A DNA stretch of 5,553 nt from SYAN01 sp964406345 (lineage in GTDB: Bacteria; Actinomycetota; Actinomycetes; Nanopelagicales; Nanopelagicaceae), in assembly GCA_964406345.1 (NCBI GenBank), contig CAYORK010000041.1, forward strand, positions 1-5,553. Direction: 5' to 3'. The translations under genes were made by a program, and so were the position numbers. This document shows, piece by piece, positions 1 to 5,200 of the stretch (position 1 is its first letter; every line of letters begins with the position of its first letter). The notes beneath the pieces were generated by a model. The model made no database searches. It saw nothing but the letters and a program-made list of their open reading frames with translations, and was not told the origin of the DNA.

Positions 1-350
1 AGTTCAAGGAGATGACTTTGGTAGAACTCTCTGAGTTCGTGAAGTCATTCGAGAAAGAATTCGATGTCACCGCAGCAGCACCAGTAGCTGTCGTCGCCGC
101 AGGCGGCGCAGCCGGTGGTGAAGCAGCATCAGCACAAGAAGAGTTCACCGTCGTACTAGAGGATGCAGGCGCTCAGAAGATCGCCGTCATCAAGGAAGTA
201 CGTAACCTGAACTCAGCACTTGGCCTCAAGGAAGCCAAGGACTTGGTCGATGCGACCCCAGCAACCCTCCTTGAGAACGTCAAGAAGGATGTCGCTGACA
301 AGGCAAAGGCGGCCCTCGAGGCAGCTGGCGCGAAGGTCACCGTCAAGTAA
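1..350 (+). CDS. rplL: 50S ribosomal protein L7/L12, 5'-truncated by window start
   Basis: L7/L12 forms the multimeric stalk of the large ribosomal subunit and recruits and stimulates the GTPase translation factors (EF-Tu, EF-G, IF2, RF3). The reading frame is open to the window edge: codons for F-K-E at 3-11 precede the first visible ATG at 12. That ATG is the internal Met of the family motif FKEMTLxELSEFVK, so the true start lies upstream, roughly 12-15 residues away. Visible parts are the end of the N-terminal dimerisation/L10-binding domain (MTLVELSEFVKSFEKEFDV), an Ala/Gly/Val-rich flexible hinge (about 62-140), and the globular C-terminal domain (about 141-347) with KIAVIKEVR, LGLKEAKDLVD and a final GAKVTVK. 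The stop is TAA at 348-350. One oddity is five residues (NLNSA), rather than the usual four, between the conserved Arg and LGLKEAK. The gene is followed directly by a strong terminator, so this is the end of the ribosomal-protein (rplJL-type) transcript. Identification is essentially certain; only the 5' end is missing. Confidence 0.97.
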   Translation, partial: FKEMTLVELSEFVKSFEKEFDVTAAAPVAVVAAGGAAGGEAASAQEEFTVVLEDAGAQKIAVIKEVRNLNSALGLKEAKDLVDATPATLLENVKKDVADKAKAALEAAGAKVTVK

Positions 351-365
351 GTAAGTAGTTCACTC

Positions 366-401
366 AAGAGGGCCTCGGGAAACCGAGGCCCTCTTGCTTT
401 T
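366..401 (+). terminator. Intrinsic terminator of the rplL transcript
   Basis: A perfect 13-bp GC-rich stem (366-378 pairing with 383-395) closes a GAAA tetraloop at 379-382 and is followed by GCTTTT (396-401). It begins 15 bases after the rplL stop. The T-run lies only on the + strand side. On the - strand the stem is not followed by a T-run, so it is not an obvious terminator for the opposing operon. Its strength implies that little transcription passes from rplL towards rpoB. Confidence 0.93.
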
Positions 402-454
402 GGAATTGTTTCTCATTGTTATTGATTCAAACGTGCAAGCGCACAAACATCTCG

Positions 455-472
455 TTGAACTGTCCTGTTCAA
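455..472. repeat. Inverted repeat TTGAAC-N6-GTTCAA at the stop of the converging gene
   Basis: Perfect 6-bp arms TTGAAC (455-460) and GTTCAA (467-472) flank a 6-base spacer. The right arm covers the TGA stop (469-471) of the - strand gene. In - strand RNA this could form a weak hairpin, but no T-run follows, so a terminator role is doubtful. Apart from this and the rplL terminator, the 351-468 gap shows nothing recognisable. Confidence 0.45.
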
Positions 473-927
473 AGGATCTCCGCGTTCAGATCGAAGAGGA
501 CCATCACAATCGCGATAGCAATCGACCAGATCATCATGCTTGCCGTAACTATGAGCGACGCTCGAAGCGGCCTAACGCCTGCAGCAACCGAGGCCGCTGC
601 CGCAAATTGCGTACCGATGATCAACGGTCCGAGAGCTGCCATGCCGTAGATGCCGTATCGATCGAATGCCTTCGTCGCCTTCTCAAAGCGAGGGGATTCA
701 GCACTCTTACCTTTCGCAACGCGCCTTCGTGTGATCCACACGCGGATGCTTGAACCGAGGTAGGCGAAGAGGAAGATCGTTATCGCATTGCCAATCACTG
801 CCGCGATGACCGTGGCGATCGGATCTAGACCTAAGACGATGCCACTCGGTACGACTGCGATCGCTTCCATCCATGGGATTGCTCCTGCCAGGAAGATCCC
901 CAGAAGTCCCAAACTCTCGAGGTTCAT
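469..927 (-). CDS. Small multi-drug export-like integral membrane protein (COG2426/PF06695-type)
   Basis: This 152-residue, very hydrophobic protein starts at ATG 927-925. An upstream ATG-less extension to 1050 stays open in frame but lies wholly inside the preceding gene and encodes a non-hydrophobic stretch, so it is rejected. The start overlaps the stop of the upstream gene as ATGA, and no clear Shine-Dalgarno site is seen, which points to translational coupling. Predicted membrane segments are about 6-32 (IFLAGAIPWMEAIAVVPSGIVLG), 36-58 (ATVIAAVIGNAITIFLFAYLG), 93-117 and 122-145. A basic loop (ITRRRVAKGK, 65-74) follows segment two and is probably cytoplasmic. The family-like features are Pro18 and Glu21 in AIPWMEAIAVVPSG, Gly46-Asn47, and the RYGIYGMAALGPLIIGTQ motif (90-107). 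The family is annotated as small multi-drug export proteins, but its substrate is poorly established, so 'drug efflux' should not be taken literally. Family assignment is moderately sure from motif memory. Confidence 0.72.
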   Translation of the reverse strand: MNLESLGLLGIFLAGAIPWMEAIAVVPSGIVLGLDPIATVIAAVIGNAITIFLFAYLGSSIRVWITRRRVAKGKSAESPRFEKATKAFDRYGIYGMAALGPLIIGTQFAAAASVAAGVRPLRASLIVTASMMIWSIAIAIVMVLFDLNAEIL

Positions 928-1784
928 TTGGATGACACTGATCGCTTTCTTCGTCGGTCTTGGCTCAACTCCATCCCCAAGAGCGCCATGCTCGGCAGCA
1001 TCCAGGAATATCCCGCAACGAGCCAGAAGATCGCTTGCACTTGTGGCCAAGTGATCCCCAATTGATAGTTGAAGCCATCAGAATCCGGGTTCATGTCCTG
1101 GGTGATCGCAAAGATGAGTAGTCCTGTGATCAGGGCAAAGAGAATCATCGAGAGCCATCGATAGCTCCAAAGATAAGCGCGGTCGCGCTCTTTGGTCAGA
1201 CGCTCGTCCAATGCAGCATCGGGTGCATCTGCCACAAGTCTCGCTGAGGTGCGAAGCAAGAACCAGAAGACAAAGAGGAAGAGGATATGAAGCAAGCTAA
1301 AAGCAGCCCACTTGTTGTCTCCGACGAACCATAGGAAGGTCGTGCCGACGACCATAGTGAAGTTCGAGCCGACCAGTAGGAACTTCTTTGCTCCGATGGT
1401 TCGCAACCCATCCCACTTCTCGTCGTTGAGTTGCTTCGTCACCGATTTCTCAGATGCCGTACTCCAAGCGTTACCCATTCCGAATAACTTCCCATACTCC
1501 CTTCCAAGACCTCGTGCCTTGAGGTACCAGAAGAAGAGCGGCGATTCGAGAATGACGGCCATGACAACGGTGAACCAGATCCAATTAGTCTCAAAGAAGA
1601 AGAGGGTGAAGGTGATCTCATCGCCCATGTAGAGCAGAGCGACAATACCTAGGACAAGGAGTCCACCGGCCGCATCGATCCACGCCATCCTCTTGACGTT
1701 GTTGCCAGCGTAATTCGGATAGATCCACAGATATGCGAGTGCGATACTCGCCAGAAGAATGAATATGACAATGAGCTCTTGCAT
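924..1784 (-). CDS. Multi-pass membrane protein of unknown function, 286 residues
   Basis: The start is ATG 1784-1782, directly after the TAA of the regulator gene and 6 bases from a GGAGGG ribosome site. The stop is TGA 926-924, overlapping the next start. About seven membrane segments are visible: roughly 3-22, 36-53, 67-88, 134-154, 159-177, 210-228 and 249-270. The protein looks like two modules. Residues 1-95 hold three segments with PNYAGNNVKRMAWIDAAGG and a very aromatic third segment (ETNWIWFTVVMAVILESPLFFWYL) containing Glu80-Ser-Pro82. After a polar linker (95-130), residues 131-286 hold four segments, with a DAALDERLTKERDRAYLWSYRW stretch at 189-210 and SWMLPSMALLGMEL at 260-273. 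A DER-type motif before a membrane pair, next to a small XRE regulator, recalls membrane proteins commonly paired with YozG-like regulators (DUF2178/DUF3169 type); this is only a loose resemblance. The tail is basic (RRRKR). I do not recognise a specific family or activity. Operon position suggests it works with the export-like protein downstream. Confidence 0.85.
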   Translation of the reverse strand: MQELIVIFILLASIALAYLWIYPNYAGNNVKRMAWIDAAGGLLVLGIVALLYMGDEITFTLFFFETNWIWFTVVMAVILESPLFFWYLKARGLGREYGKLFGMGNAWSTASEKSVTKQLNDEKWDGLRTIGAKKFLLVGSNFTMVVGTTFLWFVGDNKWAAFSLLHILFLFVFWFLLRTSARLVADAPDAALDERLTKERDRAYLWSYRWLSMILFALITGLLIFAITQDMNPDSDGFNYQLGITWPQVQAIFWLVAGYSWMLPSMALLGMELSQDRRRKRSVSSK

Positions 1785-2018
1785 TTACTTCCCTCCTTCG
1801 AGCCAGAAGAGGTCCTCGACAGAGGAGTCGAGCGCTTGAGCGATCTTGAGCGCAAGAATCAGCGAGGGCGAATACTCGCCACGTTCGATGTAGCCGATGG
1901 TTTGGTAGTGGACACCCACTTCATCAGCGAGTTCTTGGCGGCTCAATCCTGCGCTGGTTCGTACCGGCTCGACTCGATTGCTGACGAGGCCCTCTTCTTC
2001 TTTTGGTTTACGACCCAT
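1785..2018 (-). CDS. Small XRE/Cro-type helix-turn-helix transcriptional regulator
   Basis: From ATG 2018 this is a 77-residue protein made almost entirely of one HTH_3/XRE domain. After a charged lead (MGRKPKEEE) comes NRVEPVRTSAGLSRQELADEVGVHYQTIGYIERGEYSPSLILALKIAQALDSSVEDLF. The LSRQELADEVGVHYQTIGYIERGE stretch (25-48) is the DNA-binding helix pair, and the SPSLILALKIAQAL helix and EDLFWLE ending are typical of YozG-like mini-regulators of about 65-75 residues. The start is not certain. ATG 2030 is in frame 4 codons earlier, and the frame is open to TTG codons at 2057 and 2054. The GGAG at 2061-2058 is too close to the TTGs to help, and neither ATG has a convincing ribosome site, so a short-leader or leaderless transcript is possible. 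It is the first gene of a three-gene operon and probably controls its own promoter, perhaps in response to something sensed by the membrane proteins. It has no ligand or dimerisation domain beyond the HTH. Confidence 0.9.
   Translation of the reverse strand: MGRKPKEEEGLVSNRVEPVRTSAGLSRQELADEVGVHYQTIGYIERGEYSPSLILALKIAQALDSSVEDLFWLEGGK
1791..1796 (-). promoter_or_regulatory. Ribosome binding site GGAGGG for the 286-residue membrane protein
   Basis: On the - strand, GGAGGG (1796-1791) sits 6 bases before ATG 1784, inside the last codons of the regulator gene. It is the strongest ribosome site in the operon. It supports the chosen start and independent loading of ribosomes on the second gene. 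Confidence 0.85.
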
Positions 2019-2030
2019 GCTTCGTAGCAT
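2017..2030. promoter_or_regulatory. Candidate operator: ATGCT-TCGT-AGCAT inverted repeat at the regulator start
   Basis: Perfect 5-bp arms ATGCT (2017-2021) and AGCAT (2026-2030) are separated by TCGT. The repeat reaches from one candidate regulator start codon (ATG 2018) to the other (ATG 2030). Short palindromes of this size over the promoter or start are typical XRE-family sites, so autorepression is a reasonable inference. Binding is not shown, and a repeat this short can occur by chance. Confidence 0.35.
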
Positions 2031-2049
2031 AAATACTATGTAGCAATAA
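2024..2049. repeat. Imperfect direct repeat GTAGCATAA / GTAGCAATAA, 16-bp period
   Basis: GTAGCATAAA begins at 2024 and GTAGCAATAA at 2040. The spacing is near one and a half helical turns, in the most AT-rich part of the divergent region. It overlaps the palindrome at 2017-2030 and the likely promoter of the regulator operon, so it may be a second regulator half-site. Confidence 0.35.
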
Positions 2050-2057
2050 TGCAACAA
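2030..2057 (-). promoter_or_regulatory. Tentative promoter of the regulator-membrane operon
   Basis: On the - strand, a -35-like TTGTTG (2057-2052) is followed after 16 bases by TATTTA (2035-2030). An alternative -10-like TAGTAT lies at 2038-2033. Either would place transcription start only a few bases before ATG 2018, giving a very short leader. This would fit the missing ribosome site. The matches to consensus are weak. Confidence 0.28.
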
Positions 2058-2072
2058 CTCCTACTGCAGGAG
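2058..2072. repeat. Inverted repeat CTCCT-ACTGC-AGGAG in the divergent region
   Basis: Perfect 5-bp arms (2058-2062 and 2068-2072) lie just upstream of the tentative -35 element of the regulator operon. It could be a protein-binding site between the two divergent promoters. Alternatively, it is a by-product of purine-rich sequence. Confidence 0.3.
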
Positions 2073-2076
2073 AGAC

Positions 2077-2100
2077 AAAAAGGGCGGATTAGACACGCCC
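2077..2100 (-). terminator. Terminator-like hairpin facing the - strand, upstream of the regulator operon
   Basis: On the - strand, GGGCG (2100-2096), a 9-base loop and CGCCC (2086-2082) are followed by TTTTT (2081-2077). The stem is only 5 bp but all G-C, and the T-run is clean. It would stop antisense transcription leaving rpoB before it reaches the regulator gene. The same repeat encloses the candidate rpoB -35 element in its loop, so it could instead be an operator. Confidence 0.4.
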
Positions 2101-2119
2101 GACCCCGGGGCGATACCCT
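2090..2119 (+). promoter_or_regulatory. Candidate rpoB promoter
   Basis: TAGACA (2090-2095, five of six to TTGACA) is followed after 18 bases by TACCCT (2114-2119), which has the TAnnnT pattern accepted at actinobacterial -10 sites. Transcription would begin near 2126 and give a leader of about 80 bases. A promoter must exist in this region because rplL ends in a strong terminator and the intervening genes run the other way. TATAGC at 2153-2158 is a weaker alternative -10 without a good -35. Confidence 0.4.
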
Positions 2120-2195
2120 CCTCCTTCGCACAAAATCCCTGGGGGTCCTGCATATAGCGGCTCGGACCTTCTAGTTGCGTGCGCCTTACCTTCGG

Positions 2196-2200
2196 AAGGA
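2196..2200 (+). promoter_or_regulatory. Ribosome binding site AAGGA selecting the TTG start of rpoB
   Basis: AAGGA lies 7 bases before TTG 2208-2210 and decides the start in favour of this codon. The site is also the right arm of a small repeat, CCTT (2189-2192)-CGG-AAGG (2196-2199), so it could be partly masked in RNA. That masking is speculative. Confidence 0.85.
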
Positions 2201-2207
2201 ACACACG

Positions 2208-5200
2208 TTGGCCGCGAAATCGAAAACAAATGCTCCAAAGAGAATTTCCTTCGCAAAGATCCGTGAACCACAAGAAGTACCAAACCTCCTAGCCCACCAG
2301 ATCGAGAGCTTCGACTGGTTGCTTGGCAACGAGTCGTGGAAAGCGCGTCTTGCGGAAGCCGAGAAGGCGGGACGAGATGACGTCCCGAAGCAGTCGGGTC
2401 TCCAAGAGATCTTCGAAGAGATCTCCCCGATAGAAGATGTACAGGGGACGATGTCCCTCTCGTTCCGTGATCATTACTTCGAAGAGCCGAAGAACAACAT
2501 GATCGAGTGCAAGGAACGTGACCTCACTTACTCACGTCCACTCTTCGTCACCGCTGAGTTCATGAACAACGTCACCGGTGAGATCAAGTCACAGACAGTC
2601 TTCATGGGTGACTTCCCGTTGATGACCCCTCGCGGCACATTCATCATCAATGGAACAGAGCGCGTCGTCGTCTCGCAGCTAGTTCGTTCACCTGGTGTCT
2701 ACTTCGAGCGCACGATTGAGAAGTCATCGGATAAGGATGTCTTGACTTCCAAGATCATCCCAAGCCGTGGTGCATGGCTCGAGTTCGAGATCGACAAGAA
2801 GGACTTCGCAGGTGTCCGCATCGATCGCAAGCGTAAGCAATCAGTCACCGTCTTCTTGAAGGCGCTTGGTTGGAGCGATGATCAGGTCCGAAGTGAGTTC
2901 GGTGATTTCCCATCCATCATGGGAACTCTTGAGAAGGACACCGTCCACGATCAAGACAACGCACTCCTTGATATCTATCGCAAGATGCGTCCTGGTGAGC
3001 CGCCAACGAAGGAAGCCGCTCTCCAACTCATCCAGAATCTCTATTTCAATCCGAAGCGCTATGACCTTGCGAAGGTCGGTCGCTACAAGATCAATAAGAA
3101 GCTCGGTATCAAGCACGAATTGACGCAGAATCTCCTCACTATCGAGGACATCGTTGCGACGATCCGATATCTCGCGGCATTGCACCGTGGAGATGCCTTC
3201 ATGGATTACGGCCGTGAGGTACACGAGGCTGGCCGTGAGGTCCGCGTCGAGGTCGACGATATCGACCACTTCGGAAACCGTCGCCTTCGTAGCGTCGGCG
3301 AATTGATCCAGAACCAGGTTCGTACCGGTCTTTCGCGTATGGAGCGTGTGGTCAAGGAGCGCATGACGACTCAAGATGTCGAGGCGATCACGCCACAGAC
3401 CTTGATCAACATCCGTCCAGTGACTGCATCGATCAAGGAGTTCTTCGGAACTTCCCAGCTCTCGCAGTTCATGGATCAAACCAATCCACTCTCTGGTCTT
3501 ACACATAAGCGACGTCTCTCGGCGCTTGGACCTGGCGGTCTCTCTCGTGATCGCGCTGGCTTCGAAGTCCGTGACGTGCATCCATCTCACTATGGACGTA
3601 TGTGTCCGATCGAAACTCCTGAAGGTCCGAACATCGGACTCATCGGTGCGCTCGCGACCTATGGTCGTCTCACACCATTCGGTTTCGTCGAGACTCCTTA
3701 TCGCAAGGTAATCAAGGGCAAGGTCTCTGATCAGGTCGATTACTTGACCGCAGATCAAGAGGATGAGCACATCATCGCTCAGGCGAACGCGCCATTGACG
3801 GAAGACAATCACTTCGCAGAAGCGAAGGTATTGGTACGTCGTCGTGGTGGCGAAGTCGAGTACATCAACGCAGAAGAAGTCGATTACATGGACGTCTCTC
3901 CGCGCCAGATGGTCTCGGTCTCGACCGCGATGATCCCGTTCCTCGAGCATGATGATGCGAACCGCGCGTTGATGGGTTCGAACATGATGCGTCAGGCAGT
4001 CCCGTTGATCCGTGCCGAGGCTCCTTATGTCGGAACCGGTATGGAGTACCGCGCCGCTGTCGATGCTGGCGATGTCGTCACCGCAACCAAGGGTGGCGTC
4101 GTCTCTGAGGTCGAGGCCGATCAGATCACTATCAAGAACGATGATGGCGGACAGGATGTCTACTTCCTCGAGAAGTTCATCCGCTCCAACCAGGGCACCT
4201 CACGCAATCAGCGTGCAGTCGTCTCGGTAGGAGAGAAGGTCGTCACCGGCCAAGTGATCGCAGATGGTCCAAGCACCCAACTCGGTGAGATGGCCTTGGG
4301 TAAGAACCTTCTCGTCGCGTTCATGTCATGGGAAGGTCACAACTTCGAGGATGCGATCATCTTGTCGCAGCGCCTCGTGCAAGACGATGTTCTCTCTTCG
4401 ATCCATATCGAGGAGTACGAAGTCGATGCTCGTGACACCAAGCTCGGACCTGAGGAGATCACTCGCGATATCCCGAACGTCTCGGAAGAGGTCCTCGCAG
4501 ATCTCGATGAGCGCGGAATCATCCGCATCGGTGCTGAGGTCGTCCCTGGTGACATCCTGGTTGGAAAGGTGACGCCGAAGGGCGAGACCGAACTGACTCC
4601 GGAAGAGCGACTCCTTCGTGCGATCTTCGGTGAGAAGGCTCGCGAAGTTCGCGACACCTCACTCAAGGTTCCACATGGTGAAGGTGGCCGTGTCATCGAT
4701 GTGAAGATCCAAGACATCGATGAGGGTTACGACCTTCCTGCTGGTGTCAATCAAGTCGTCCGCGTCTATGTCGCACAGAAGCGAAAGATCCAAGACGGTG
4801 ACAAGCTCGCAGGTCGCCACGGAAACAAGGGCGTCATCTCCAAGATCCTTCCTGTCGAGGACATGCCATTCCTCGAGGATGGAACTCCAGTCGATGTCGT
4901 TCTCAATCCACTCGGCGTCCCTGGTCGTATGAATGTCGGTCAGGTTCTTGAGACTCACCTCGGTTGGGTCGCGAAGAGCGGTTGGAAGGTCGTCGGAAGC
5001 GATGAGGATTGGAAGCAGCGCATGCACACAATCGGTGCTGCAGAGGCTGATCCAGGAACTCGCGTAGCGACACCAGTCTTCGATGGCGCGAAGGAAGATG
5101 AGATCTTCGGCCTCCTCGGATCGACGTTGCCGAATGCCGATGGCATGCAACTCGTCGACAATCGAGGTAAGGCACAACTCTTCGACGGTCGTACCGGTGA

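Noticed and set aside
394..753. + strand open frame of 119 codons opposite the export-like gene
   Set aside because: It starts inside the rplL terminator tail and its translation is low-complexity Arg/His/Asp-rich. The - strand frame gives a clear membrane protein.
928..1050. N-terminal extension of the export-like protein
   Set aside because: The extension overlaps the end of the upstream gene in another frame, is not membrane-like, and the ATG at 927 in an ATGA overlap with the upstream stop is a much better start.
2058..2207. Riboswitch or small RNA upstream of rpoB
   Set aside because: Only short hairpins are visible; nothing matches a known riboswitch core or leader-peptide arrangement.
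2061..2283. Two - strand frames of 64-70 codons over the rpoB leader and start
   Set aside because: They overlap the first codons of rpoB and the structured leader, with no family resemblance or coupled context.
2841..3950. Long antisense open frame of 369 codons inside rpoB
   Set aside because: It lies wholly opposite the highly conserved rpoB core, has a Arg/Asp/Thr-rich translation with no recognisable domain, and its openness follows from rpoB codon use.
4659..5177. Antisense open frame of 172 codons in rpoB
   Set aside because: Same situation: the complementary strand of conserved RpoB sequence, no domain, no ribosome site in a sensible place.
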